The notes beneath the pieces are model-generated. The model ran no database searches, was not told where the DNA came from, and saw only the letters and a program-made list of their open reading frames with translations. From the NCBI GenBank assembly GCA_035654795.1, contig DASRWC010000020.1, forward strand, positions 8,619 to 72,618: a stretch of DNA of 64,000 nt, read 5' to 3'. Every line of letters starts with the position of its first letter. Positions within the stretch are counted from its first letter, which is position 1. The translations under genes were made by a program, and so were the position numbers. This document shows, piece by piece, positions 8,247 through 16,579 of this stretch. Source of the stretch: JAAYLC01 sp035654795. GTDB lineage: Bacteria; Bacteroidota; Bacteroidia; Flavobacteriales; Flavobacteriaceae.

Positions 8247-9458
8247 TCACTTCTTTACGGTAAATTCAAAAGTTGTCCCTTCTCCAACGGTGGAGGATAC
8301 TTGAATATCTCCGTCTAATTTTTTCACCAATTTTTTGACCGTGGATAATCCGATACCGTTTCCTTTCTGACCTTTTCTGTCATAATTAGAAGTAGTGGCA
8401 AAGAGATCAAAAATCCGATTCAAGTCATTGGGATGGATTCCTTGTCCGTTATCAGCAATGCTGAACTCATAGAAACTTCCGTTTTCTCCGACATTAATAT
8501 CGATCTTGACGGTCTCTTTATCACAATATTTAAGACTGTTGGTTAGCAGATTGATCAGAATCTGTTGAATGGCGATTCTATTGGCATTCAATTCGAGATT
8601 CGTTTCGGGAAAATTGATATCGCAATCACTGCTTATTGCCAGAAGATCAATGACTTCTTCAAAGAGATCATTGCTGTCAAAAATTTCTTTTCTTCCGGCA
8701 GCTGTTTTATCGCTTTCATAATGTTCTAGAATACCGCTGATGTAATCACTCAAAGTTAAAGCAGACTGCTTTAGATATCCTAAATATTCCTGTCCTTGCT
8801 CATCCAATTGTGATCCATATTTGCTCCTAAGAATGTCAGAAGTGAGAATTATATTCGCCAGCGGCATCTTCATATCATGAGAAACCACCCCGGCAAAGTT
8901 TTTTAATTCCTCATTCCTTTCTTTAAGCTCTTCCTGTGCTTGCAACATGGTTCGGCTATATTTTCTAACCTTGAAGAGACGCGAGGTTTGATAAGACAGT
9001 GAAAACAATCCGTTTCGTTGTCTTTTGGAAAGTTTGCGATTTTTCCTGTCAAAAATGCACAAAGTGCCTAAAATTTTTCCATTCGGATTTACAATACGTA
9101 CCCCGGCATAAAAAACAATTCCTGTTTTTTGCGCAAATCCATTGGTTTTGAATTTTTCATGGGCTGTGATGTCTGATATCATGAAAATATCCTCATCGCT
9201 CGAAATGGTCTCTTGGCAAAAGTCGAAAATATCATCAGGGACATCTACATAATCTAAACCAAACTGTGACTTCAAAAGGATTTCCTTGGAATCATTAATA
9301 GTAATGAGTGAAATGGGGGCTTTACAGAGATTACTGGTTAAATAAGTAATTTGATCGAAATCCCTTTCCGGCAGAATGTCAAGAAAGTAATTCGATTTCA
9401 CATCAATGACCCTTTCAACGGATCCGGGAGTGAGGGAGATGGCACCGGGAACTGACAT
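8247..9458 (-). CDS. GAF-domain sensor histidine kinase
   Basis: Cytosolic sensor kinase of 403 residues with no transmembrane helix. A GAF domain spans about residues 25-165 (ITINDSKEILLKSQFGL, FYAGVRIVNPNGKILGTLCI). A short coiled linker (about 170-188) leads to the HisKA H-box VVSHDMKMPLANI with phospho-acceptor His194. The HATPase domain shows the N-box (QILINLLTNSLKYC), G1 (DNGQGIHPNDL) and G2 (GNGIGLSTVKKL) motifs. Such kinases sense a small ligand or redox signal through GAF. No response regulator is adjacent, so the partner is elsewhere in the genome. Flanking genes are unrelated and separated by short gaps. Confidence 0.9.
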   Translation of the reverse strand: MSVPGAISLTPGSVERVIDVKSNYFLDILPERDFDQITYLTSNLCKAPISLITINDSKEILLKSQFGLDYVDVPDDIFDFCQETISSDEDIFMISDITAHEKFKTNGFAQKTGIVFYAGVRIVNPNGKILGTLCIFDRKNRKLSKRQRNGLFSLSYQTSRLFKVRKYSRTMLQAQEELKERNEELKNFAGVVSHDMKMPLANIILTSDILRSKYGSQLDEQGQEYLGYLKQSALTLSDYISGILEHYESDKTAAGRKEIFDSNDLFEEVIDLLAISSDCDINFPETNLELNANRIAIQQILINLLTNSLKYCDKETVKIDINVGENGSFYEFSIADNGQGIHPNDLNRIFDLFATTSNYDRKGQKGNGIGLSTVKKLVKKLDGDIQVSSTVGEGTTFEFTVKK

Positions 9459-9555
9459 GAGACTTTTTTAGGTTTGCTGTTTTTATAAGGTAAAGCTACA
9501 AATTAATTTAGTGTTTTATTAACACAATAAAAATAATTATAACCACAAAGAATTT

Positions 9556-10323
9556 TTAAAAGTTTTCGAAAATTCCTAACCCAAATAGGGCATAATCAAA
9601 TTTTACGGGATCTTTTAAATCCATTATTCTCAAATTGTTATCCAATTCTTGAAGTGATTTTGCATCATTTTGTTTTCTCTTTAATAACCCAAGTTTGCGT
9701 GCCACTCTTCCGCTATGTACATCTAACGGACAAGATAATTGAGCGGCGTTTAAGGAAGACCAAATACCAAAATCAACACCTGCTTTATCTTTTCTTACCA
9801 TCCATCTCAGAAACATATTGATTCTCTTGGCAGCTGAGTTTTTTAATGGATCACTCACGTGCTTTAATGTTCTGGTGAGATGGGGGAGTTCGAAAAAGAT
9901 ATTTTTAAATTCGTGAATGGCAGGCTGGAGCGTATCGGCTTTTGCATATTTCTTAAAAACAGCTTCCATACCTTGATGCCGGGTATAAATATGTTGCAGT
10001 GCCTTCAGAAAATAATTTAAATCCTCTGCATTAAAAGTTCGGTGTACAAAGTGAGACAATCTCTCCTTTTCACGTTGTTCATCAAAACTCATGACATAAT
10101 CATATGGAGAACTTCCCATGAGCTCAACCAATTTTTTGCCGTTATTTATGATGCTTTTTCTATTTCCCCACGCGATGGTTGCAATCAAAAATCCTGCTAT
10201 TTCAATATCTTCCTTTTGTGAAAAGAGATGCGGGATCTGAATGGGGTCAGATTGGATAAACTGTGGGGTATTATATTGATGAACTTTTTCCTCAAGAAAA
10301 TCCTTGTATTTTAAAAATTCCAT
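9556..10323 (-). CDS. TIGR02757 family protein (DUF2400)
   Basis: The 255-residue protein matches the TIGR02757/DUF2400 family by its characteristic stretches DPIQIPHLFSQKEDIEIAGFL near the start (given here as positions 26-46), IATIAWGNRKSI, LDVHSGRVARKLGLL and the final FDYALFGLGIFE. The family is widespread in Bacteroidota and of unknown function; the fold is thought to be related to HhH-GPD-type helical domains. It starts 3 bp after the end of the ABC ATPase gene, so the two are one transcription unit. Confidence 0.85.
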   Translation of the reverse strand: MEFLKYKDFLEEKVHQYNTPQFIQSDPIQIPHLFSQKEDIEIAGFLIATIAWGNRKSIINNGKKLVELMGSSPYDYVMSFDEQREKERLSHFVHRTFNAEDLNYFLKALQHIYTRHQGMEAVFKKYAKADTLQPAIHEFKNIFFELPHLTRTLKHVSDPLKNSAAKRINMFLRWMVRKDKAGVDFGIWSSLNAAQLSCPLDVHSGRVARKLGLLKRKQNDAKSLQELDNNLRIMDLKDPVKFDYALFGLGIFENF

Positions 10324-10326
10324 AAA

Positions 10327-10992
10327 CTAATCTCTAATAATAACGCCGTCTTGCATGGTTAGCTTTCGGTCTGCCATATCTGCCAGATCTTCATTGTGCG
10401 TTACTATAACGAAAGTTTGACCAAATTCATCTCGAAGACGGAAAAAGAGGTTGTGTAAATTTTCGGCGCTTTCTGTATCCAAATTTCCACTTGGTTCATC
10501 TGCCAAAATGATAGCAGGATCATTCACAAGTGCCCGTGCCACGGCAACACGCTGTTGCTCTCCCCCCGAAAGTTCATTGGGCTTATGATCAAACCTATGA
10601 GACAACCCTAAAAAAGTTAGCAACTCTTTTGCCTTCTTAATAGCTGTAGGTTTAGGAGTTCTTTTTATGAACGCCGGAATGCAAACATTTTCAACAGCAG
10701 TAAACTCAGGCAGTAACTGATGAAATTGAAAAATAAATCCAAGATTTTCATTTCTAAATTTCGCCAGCCTTTTGCCCGAAAGTGTCCCGACGTTTATACC
10801 ATTTATAAGGAGCGTACTGTTTCTGTTTTTTTCAAAAGTATCGAGTGTGCCAAGAATATGAAGAAGTGTAGTTTTTCCGGCTCCCGAGGCTCCAACTATC
10901 GTGACAATTTCTTCCTTTTTGATATGTAAATTCACGCCTTTTAGCACGTAAAGATCATCAAAATATTTATGAATATTTTTTGCCTCAATCAT
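10327..10992 (-). CDS. ABC transporter ATP-binding protein, LolD/MacB type
   Basis: The 221-residue ATPase has Walker A G-A-S-G-A-G-K-T (34-41), the signature LSGGEQQRVAVARAL, Walker B AIILADEPSGNLD and the H-loop VTHNEDLA. Size and the NLD sequence after Walker B place it with the LolD/MacB/FtsE group, which energises lipoprotein release or mechanotransmission at the inner membrane. No permease lies alongside; in Bacteroidota the LolCE-type permease is often unlinked. A lipoprotein-sorting role is plausible but not shown here. It leads the two-gene unit with the TIGR02757 gene. Confidence 0.85.
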   Translation of the reverse strand: MIEAKNIHKYFDDLYVLKGVNLHIKKEEIVTIVGASGAGKTTLLHILGTLDTFEKNRNSTLLINGINVGTLSGKRLAKFRNENLGFIFQFHQLLPEFTAVENVCIPAFIKRTPKPTAIKKAKELLTFLGLSHRFDHKPNELSGGEQQRVAVARALVNDPAIILADEPSGNLDTESAENLHNLFFRLRDEFGQTFVIVTHNEDLADMADRKLTMQDGVIIRD

Positions 10993-11065
10993 ATAAAATG
11001 TTTGGGTGGTGAAATTACAATTTTAATATGGAACCGAATCATAAACACACTTTTTAATGCACTTT

Positions 11066-11073
11066 TACGTTTG
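11066..11073 (+). promoter_or_regulatory. Candidate -7 element (TACGTTTG)
   Basis: TACGTTTG fits the TAnnTTTG -7 consensus, but no TTG sits at the -33 position. If real, transcription starts near 11080, which excludes the in-frame ATG at 11057 as the start of the next gene. Confidence 0.4.
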
Positions 11074-11095
11074 TAAAATTGGAACAAGCTTTGCT

Positions 11096-11407
11096 ATGAG
11101 GAATGAAATTGTTGAGATGAAATACAGTAAATATCAATTGTTGCGTAAAGGAATCATTTATGACTTGATAGGGATGACCACCATGTTTATTCCTTATGTA
11201 GGTCCTTTCTTAGATTTTTTATGGGCACCCTATGCAGCGCGCAAGATGAAGAAAATGTATTCCGGAAAAAAAGGAACTTTTGCAGCAGTCTTTGTTTTCT
11301 TGGAAGAATTACTGCCCTATACAGACATTATTCCATCTTTTACGATAATGTGGTGCTTAACCTATCTATTCCATTCTAAACCTGTGGCTACTCCTTTAGA
11401 GGTATAG
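11096..11407 (+). CDS. Small conserved membrane protein of unknown function
   Basis: About 103 residues from the ATG at 11096; ATG 11117 is an alternative start, whereas ATG 11057 lies upstream of the candidate -7 element. Two hydrophobic stretches are visible: IIYDLIGMTTMFIPYVGPFLD and IIPSFTIMWCLTYLF. A basic patch (AARKMKKMYSGKKG) between them precedes the segment FAAVFVFLEELLPYTD. A protein of this pattern occurs widely in flavobacteria without known function as far as I recall. It stands alone between divergent and convergent neighbours. Confidence 0.65.
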   Translation: MRNEIVEMKYSKYQLLRKGIIYDLIGMTTMFIPYVGPFLDFLWAPYAARKMKKMYSGKKGTFAAVFVFLEELLPYTDIIPSFTIMWCLTYLFHSKPVATPLEV

Positions 11408-11431
11408 AGAAATTTGCTGAGAGTTGCGGTT

Positions 11432-11839
11432 TTACAAGAACTTCTTTTTTAATTCCGGGGTTGGAAGCATGCAAGAATTCCGTTTACCGAACCAGCGATA
11501 CCTGTTTACTGCAATTTGCTGATAAACAAAATCTCGAATAAATTTTGGGATAATAAAAAATAGCTGCAATAATGGAAAAAGCCCTTTAAGATTGCCGAAA
11601 ATATGAAGAACGGCAGAAGATTCGGTAAAGGCCTTATTTCTTCCTGTATCAATAAGAATAACAGATTTCATATCTGTCGAAATCAAATCATATTGAGCCA
11701 GCAACTCAATTGCCTGATCACTCTGTAAAGCGGCAAATTTAAATACATCCGACTTTTCCCGTTTTATTACGAAGTGAACAAACCCATTGCACAGGTTACA
11801 AACACCATCAAAAAGTATTATTTTTTCAGCTTTTTTCAC
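11432..11839 (-). CDS. Thiol-disulfide oxidoreductase-like DCC family protein
   Basis: This 135-residue protein begins IILFDGVCNLCNGFVHF, carrying the D-G-x-C-x-x-C motif (Asp11, Cys14, Cys17) that names the DCC family. The FAALQSDQAI segment and the later RYRWFGKR-C pattern also fit. The family has a thioredoxin-like fold and is predicted to act on disulfides; physiological partners are unknown. The start codon is GTG (minus-strand 11839-11837). It is divergent from yebC, with about 90 bp between. Confidence 0.85.
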   Translation of the reverse strand: MKKAEKIILFDGVCNLCNGFVHFVIKREKSDVFKFAALQSDQAIELLAQYDLISTDMKSVILIDTGRNKAFTESSAVLHIFGNLKGLFPLLQLFFIIPKFIRDFVYQQIAVNRYRWFGKRNSCMLPTPELKKKFL

Positions 11840-11928
11840 AGTAGTTGCTTGCTTTTATTGTCGGGCTTGTAAATGTAGCTTATTCATACGATTTTTGTAA
11901 AAATGAGATTCTATTAATTCTTTATACT

Positions 11929-12687
11929 ATGGCAGGACACAGCAAATGGTCTAACATAAAACGAAAAAAGGGAGCCGCAGACGCAAAACGCTCCAAGCTG
12001 TTTAGTAAAGCAATAAAAGAGATAAATGTGGCTATTAAAGAAGGAGGTAGTGCAGACCCCGAAGCCAATGCTGCTCTACGGAATGCTATTGCAAATGCGC
12101 GAGGAATAAATATGCCTAAAGACAATATCGAAAACGCTATAAAGAAAGCGAGTGGGGAAGGAGGCGAACATTTTGAAAAGGTGACCTTTGAAGGTTATGG
12201 ACCGCACGGAATTGCTTTTTTCATAGAGTGCACCACAGACAATACGAATAGAACAGTAGCAAACGTTCGTGCTACCTTTGCAAAAAATGGAGGAGAGCTC
12301 GGAAAAAATGGCTCGGTAGAATTCCTATTTGAAAGAAAAGGGATATTTTCCATTAACAAAACTAATGTACCAACTGAATTGGAAGAACTGGAATTTTCAC
12401 TGATCGAGCACGGGCTGGAATCTTTAGAAGACGAAGGAGATTTTATACAGATTTATACTCCTTTTACCGAGTTTGGAAATATGTCTAAAGCATTGGAAGA
12501 GCTTCAGATTGAAGTAGAAAATGCTACAGTAGAATATTTGCCCTTAAACACCGTACAACTTCCGGTGGAACAGGCTAAGAAAATAATCGAACTCGAAGAA
12601 AAATTTGAAGATGACGATGATGTTCAAAATGTATTTCACAATCTGGAAATGACAGATGAGCTTATTGAAGAACTCGAAAGGGATTAA
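11929..12687 (+). CDS. yebC: YebC/PmpR family protein (TACO1-like translation/transcription factor)
   Basis: The protein has 252 residues from ATG 11929. Its N-terminus MAGHSKWSNIKRKKGAADAK is the invariant start of the YebC family, so the 28 extra in-frame upstream codons are not part of it. GINMPKDNIENAIKKASG and FEGYGPHGIAFFIECTTDN are further family blocks. YebC proteins were described as DNA-binding regulators (PmpR). More recent work links YebC/TACO1 to relief of ribosome stalling at proline-rich sequences. The stop codon interleaves with that of the convergent mutS2 gene (TTAA at 12684-12687). Confidence 0.93.
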   Translation: MAGHSKWSNIKRKKGAADAKRSKLFSKAIKEINVAIKEGGSADPEANAALRNAIANARGINMPKDNIENAIKKASGEGGEHFEKVTFEGYGPHGIAFFIECTTDNTNRTVANVRATFAKNGGELGKNGSVEFLFERKGIFSINKTNVPTELEELEFSLIEHGLESLEDEGDFIQIYTPFTEFGNMSKALEELQIEVENATVEYLPLNTVQLPVEQAKKIIELEEKFEDDDDVQNVFHNLEMTDELIEELERD

Positions 12688-14846
12688 ACCTTTTCGAGTT
12701 CTTCCACACTCACGTTGGTTGTAAAAATTCCATAATTTACGATAGCTTTATTTTTTTCAATGCTATCAATTGTGCCAATAGCTCGGCCGTCTTTCATTCT
12801 AACTCTGTCACCTACTTTTAAAGGCACTTTAGGCTTTTCTATTGTTACTTTTCTGATAATTTCTTTTTCCTCCTTTTTCTTCTCCCGGATATCTTCCACT
12901 TTTGCTTCAACCTCTTTTAAAAGTTCTTTTTCCTTTTGTTTGGCTATTTTCTTTTCCTTGGGAGCTATCGGTTTTCGCTTGCTGTTTTCAAGTAAAACAA
13001 GCTTCATAAATTCATCGATCAGCTGTTTTTTTCTTTTGTTTTTCGCAAAATTTTCTGCCAGAGTATCTACTTTCCTGCCTAGAGTTATCATCTTTTGGTT
13101 TGCATCAAATAATTCTTGATAATCTTCAAGCTTCTCTTGAACACGAGCATTTACTTCCTCCAATTGTTTTCCTTCCTGTCGTGCTTTTTGCTCCTCCTGT
13201 TTTAATAATTCGGAGGTTTTTCGCAGTTGTGACCGTTCTTTTTGAAGATTGGCAATCGTTTTATCAAAACGCACTTTTCCGCTTTCTATTTTCTTTTTTG
13301 CTCGGTTTATAAGACTGTAGGGAATACCGTTTTTTTGAGCAACTTCAAAGGTAAAACTGCTTCCTGCTTCTCCCATTTGCAACTCGTAAAGCGGTTCCAA
13401 CGAACGGGAATCAAAAAGCATATTGGCATTTATGGCATGAGGCAGTTCGTTGGCAAGAAGTTTAAGGTTGGTGTAATGTGTAGTAATAATACCGAAAGCT
13501 TCTCTTTCATAGAAAACCTCCAAGAAAGTTTCTGCCAAAGCTCCGCCCAGCTCAGGATCACTTCCGGTTCCAAATTCATCTATCAGAAATAGTGTCTCAG
13601 AATCGCATTTCTTCAGAAATTGATTCATCTTCTTTAATCTATAACTATATGTGCTTAAATGGTTTTCGATGGATTGATTATCACCTATATCCGTAAGAAT
13701 TCTTTTAAACAGACACATTTCCGATTGCGGATCTACAGGTAGGAGTAAACCGCTCTGTAACATGACCTGAAGAAGCCCCACAGTTTTTAAGGTTATGCTT
13801 TTTCCTCCGGCATTGGGTCCTGAAATCACAATAATCCTTTTCTCTTCTTCCAAAGAAATATTTTGAGGATAGGTCGGGACGTTACGTTTCCGATTAGACA
13901 CAAGAAGCAGGGGATGATAAGCTTTTTTAAGTTGCAGTCGTTTTACTTTTACAAGGTTTGGAACCACACCGTCAATACTTCTCCCATATTTAGCTTTTGC
14001 GGAGATCACATCCATGGTTGTTAAATATTCTTGATAACCTTGAAGCAAAGAGCGATAGGGTCGTATAAACTCGGTTATTAATTTCAGGATTCTCTTTATT
14101 TCCTCCTGTTCTTCATAAAGCAAATTAGAGAGCTCATTGGCATACTCTAATGTTTCTTGAGGCTCTATATATACAATACTCCCTGTTTTGGAGCTCCCCA
14201 TCACAGCACCGCGAACACGCTTCCGATACATAGCTTTCACGGCAAGAACCCGTTTATTTTCCACAACAGATTCCTTAATCTCATCCAGGAAATCAAGTTG
14301 TATATATTGTGATAAAGCTTTGGCGAATGATGAATTAATTTTTGCTTTTACATGATTTAGTCTTTTCCTTATTTCAGACAACTCTGCAGAAGCATCATCT
14401 TTGATTTCTCCGTATCTGTCAATCCTTTTATTAATCTCTTCAGAAATTATTGAAGTATAACTTACCTTTTCTGAAATATCATTTAGATAGACATAAAACT
14501 CTTCATATTTTTTGAAGTACTTAAGCAATGTTCTTGTGGTTTCGGAAATCAAAAGGATCCTTCTAAATCCGCTTATTTCAAGGACACTGTTTTCAATGCT
14601 TAAGAAATGGAGTTCTTTTGATATAGATTCGAAGCCGTGATTCGGAATGGGATTATCACCTCCGAAAGAGGATTTAAATTCCCATACGCGTTTTAATTCC
14701 GGCTCTATTTTATCGAACTCCACGTAAGGCTTTATGGCCTTAACACGTTCTTCTCCCAAATCAGTAATGCAAAAGGATGCAACTTGCTCCAATACCTTGG
14801 GAAACTCCAAATCCTTCAACGTTTTTCCAGCTATTCCCGCCATCAA
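12684..14846 (-). CDS. MutS2-type ATPase lacking the C-terminal Smr domain
   Basis: The 720-residue protein matches MutS2: an N-terminal core with clamp helices, Walker A ISGPNAGGKSITLK (about 341-354), Walker B TLFLIDEFGTGSDPELGGAL, the His-switch region IITTHYTNLK and a long coiled-coil (about 525-640). The C-terminus ends with a KOW/SH3-like segment (VGDRVRMKDGRAIGTIDSIE) and EELEKV. The Smr endonuclease domain that closes Bacillus and Thermus MutS2 (about 780 residues) is absent. Known MutS2 roles are suppression of recombination and rescue of collided ribosomes; without Smr, nucleolytic cleavage would need another partner. It is divergent from ung. Confidence 0.9.
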   Translation of the reverse strand: MMAGIAGKTLKDLEFPKVLEQVASFCITDLGEERVKAIKPYVEFDKIEPELKRVWEFKSSFGGDNPIPNHGFESISKELHFLSIENSVLEISGFRRILLISETTRTLLKYFKKYEEFYVYLNDISEKVSYTSIISEEINKRIDRYGEIKDDASAELSEIRKRLNHVKAKINSSFAKALSQYIQLDFLDEIKESVVENKRVLAVKAMYRKRVRGAVMGSSKTGSIVYIEPQETLEYANELSNLLYEEQEEIKRILKLITEFIRPYRSLLQGYQEYLTTMDVISAKAKYGRSIDGVVPNLVKVKRLQLKKAYHPLLLVSNRKRNVPTYPQNISLEEEKRIIVISGPNAGGKSITLKTVGLLQVMLQSGLLLPVDPQSEMCLFKRILTDIGDNQSIENHLSTYSYRLKKMNQFLKKCDSETLFLIDEFGTGSDPELGGALAETFLEVFYEREAFGIITTHYTNLKLLANELPHAINANMLFDSRSLEPLYELQMGEAGSSFTFEVAQKNGIPYSLINRAKKKIESGKVRFDKTIANLQKERSQLRKTSELLKQEEQKARQEGKQLEEVNARVQEKLEDYQELFDANQKMITLGRKVDTLAENFAKNKRKKQLIDEFMKLVLLENSKRKPIAPKEKKIAKQKEKELLKEVEAKVEDIREKKKEEKEIIRKVTIEKPKVPLKVGDRVRMKDGRAIGTIDSIEKNKAIVNYGIFTTNVSVEELEKV

Positions 14847-14882
14847 AAAATATATCTATTAATTTTACACAAAAATAAGCCA

Positions 14883-15548
14883 ATGGAAATTAATATAACA
14901 GGTGATTGGAAGCAGGTTTTAAGGGAGGAATTTGAGAAACCTTATTTTTACGACCTGATGCAATTCCTACGACAGGAGTATGAAATGAATCAATGCTTTC
15001 CTCCTTGGCCTCAGGTGTTTTCTGCTTTTAATCATACGTCTTTTCACGATGTAAAAGTGGTAATCATTGGTCAAGATCCTTACCACGGTCCTAATCAATC
15101 TCATGGACTATGTTTTTCGGTAGGAGAAAAAGTACCTGTGCCGCCTTCACTGAGAAATATTTTTATGGAAATCCACAATGATGTTGGGATTCCAATTCCA
15201 AAGCATGGAAATTTAACTCATTGGGCAGATCAGGGAGTACTCTTGTTAAATGCCACCATGAGCGTTCGCGCACATGAAGCAGGCAGTCATCAAAATAAAG
15301 GATGGGAAAAATTTACAGATGCAGTTATTCAGAATCTTTCTGAAAAGAGGGAAGGACTCGTCTTTATGTTATGGGGAGGCCCTGCAAAAAAGAAAGGTGC
15401 AAAGGTCAATGGAGAAAAACATTTAATACTCACAAGCGGTCATCCATCACCTCTGGCTGCTAACAGAGGATATTGGTTTGGAAACAAACATTTTAGTAAA
15501 GCAAATTCTTACTTAAGATCAATAGGGAAGGAGCCTGTCAAATGGTAA
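14883..15548 (+). CDS. ung: Uracil-DNA glycosylase, family 1
   Basis: This 221-residue enzyme removes uracil from DNA in base-excision repair. It contains the water-activating motif GQDPYHG (63-69, catalytic Asp65), the minor-groove/leucine-loop motif GHPSPL (His187), LLLNATMSVRAHEAGSH and the C-terminal W-F-G-x-x-H-F. Length equals that of typical family-1 UDG. The start at ATG 14883 begins MEINITGDWK, as family members do; an upstream in-frame start at 14784 would extend into the divergent mutS2 gene and is rejected. Confidence 0.95.
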   Translation: MEINITGDWKQVLREEFEKPYFYDLMQFLRQEYEMNQCFPPWPQVFSAFNHTSFHDVKVVIIGQDPYHGPNQSHGLCFSVGEKVPVPPSLRNIFMEIHNDVGIPIPKHGNLTHWADQGVLLLNATMSVRAHEAGSHQNKGWEKFTDAVIQNLSEKREGLVFMLWGGPAKKKGAKVNGEKHLILTSGHPSPLAANRGYWFGNKHFSKANSYLRSIGKEPVKW

Positions 15549-15550
15549 GT

Positions 15551-15658
15551 CTATTTTTTGTCGGTCTTGCCGGTTTCACTTGTGTCGTTGCAACTAAAAT
15601 GAAGTAATAGAAAATTTATCACTAAGAGAGATCCTAAAACGATTAAAAAAACTGACAT
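15551..15658 (-). CDS. 35-residue single-helix membrane peptide
   Basis: A short ORF encodes a hydrophobic helix (VFLIVLGSLLVINFLLLHF) followed by SCNDTSETGKTDKK. An in-frame stop lies five codons upstream of the ATG at 15658. The hydrophobic N-terminus followed by a small polar, lysine-rich tail is the pattern of flavobacterial small membrane proteins. It could be an anchored microprotein, or conceivably a short lipoprotein with Cys22, although the helix is placed oddly for a lipobox. It lies between ung and the solute-binding-fold gene, on the latter's opposite flank, and reads away from it. Confidence 0.5.
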   Translation of the reverse strand: MSVFLIVLGSLLVINFLLLHFSCNDTSETGKTDKK

Positions 15659-15712
15659 ATAGAGGATTGTTTACTCCTAAGATGTAAGGTGCCTCTATAG
15701 GTTGCGTACCGC

Positions 15713-16579
15713 TTATAGATTTTTTTTAAAAGAATAAACAATCTCTTTGGGCGGTACGACATTCTCAATAAGATCAAGTTTTAAAAGTTTCTGTTGGATG
15801 TTTTCAATTTCCTCTTCAGATAACTGGTTGTGATTCCAATGGGTTAAACTCAGCCATTCTCGCACGTCCCCCTCTTGTTGATCAAAATGCGCAGCGATCT
15901 TTTCATCGATTTGTTCGATTTCCTTAAAATCTTTTGTCTTCGAATTTATGATTTGTAGCGTTTGGAGGAGTAATTCCGGTTGTTTACGAATAAACTCATC
16001 TCGTGCCACAATTACAAATCCCGGCCAGGGAGTAGGAACTTCGTCAATAAGTCTGAAAATACCTTCATCCACAAAAGGTTTGGTCATAAACTTCTCCCAC
16101 ATAAAGTAATCTCCCTTTTTTTTCGGTAAAGCAGTAAGTGCTCCTTCAAGATCTTCTACCGGAAGAAAATGGAGATCATGTTCTAAATCCCAATTGTTTA
16201 ATTCAGCGTTTACAATAGCCATAAGGTGGGAACCGGATCCGAATCGGCTTATTGCTGCTGTGGTTCCTTTGAGTTCTTCCACACTATTATAATCTGAATC
16301 AGCAGCCACATGGATGCCCCACAAGAGGGGAGAGGACACATAGACCTGTACAATCTTAGAGGGGTTCCCGTCAATAATATCTTTTACGATTCCTTCTGAA
16401 AGAATAACGGCAAGATCAATTTCTCCTTCACGAAGAGCCTCACACATTGCACCCGTTCCCGATGGAAAATCTATCCATTGAAGATCGATTTTTTTGCTGA
16501 TAAACAGCCCCTCGTCTATGGCAAGCTTCCATGGATAATTAAAATGTTCCGGAACGCCTCCTACAATAATTTTATTCAT
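15713..16579 (-). CDS. Solute-binding-fold protein (NMT1/SsuA-like) without signal peptide
   Basis: This 288-residue protein has the type 2 periplasmic-binding fold of the NMT1/ThiY/SsuA group: DLQWIDFPSGTGAMCEALR with EIDLAVILSEGIV, VEELKGTTAAISRFGSGS and a late PPKEIVYS. The first residues MNKIIVGGVPEHFNYPWKLA enter the fold directly, with no signal peptide or lipobox and no ABC permease nearby. It is therefore probably cytosolic, either a small-molecule sensor or an enzyme related to the HMP-synthase (Thi5) group. Its ATG overlaps the stop of the nucleoside phosphorylase gene (ATGA), so the two are coupled and possibly work on related purine or pyrimidine compounds. Confidence 0.75.
   Translation of the reverse strand: MNKIIVGGVPEHFNYPWKLAIDEGLFISKKIDLQWIDFPSGTGAMCEALREGEIDLAVILSEGIVKDIIDGNPSKIVQVYVSSPLLWGIHVAADSDYNSVEELKGTTAAISRFGSGSHLMAIVNAELNNWDLEHDLHFLPVEDLEGALTALPKKKGDYFMWEKFMTKPFVDEGIFRLIDEVPTPWPGFVIVARDEFIRKQPELLLQTLQIINSKTKDFKEIEQIDEKIAAHFDQQEGDVREWLSLTHWNHNQLSEEEIENIQQKLLKLDLIENVVPPKEIVYSFKKNL

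Noticed and set aside
11845..11928. Extended N-terminus of the YebC frame from 11845
   Set aside because: The invariant family start MAGHSKWSNIK is at 11929; the 28 preceding codons are leader sequence.
12760..13592. Long plus-strand frames opposite mutS2
   Set aside because: They are phenylalanine/serine-rich mirror frames of the lysine/glutamate-rich coiled-coil on the other strand.
14784..14882. Upstream in-frame extension of ung
   Set aside because: It lies inside the divergent mutS2 coding region and does not resemble the family N-terminus.
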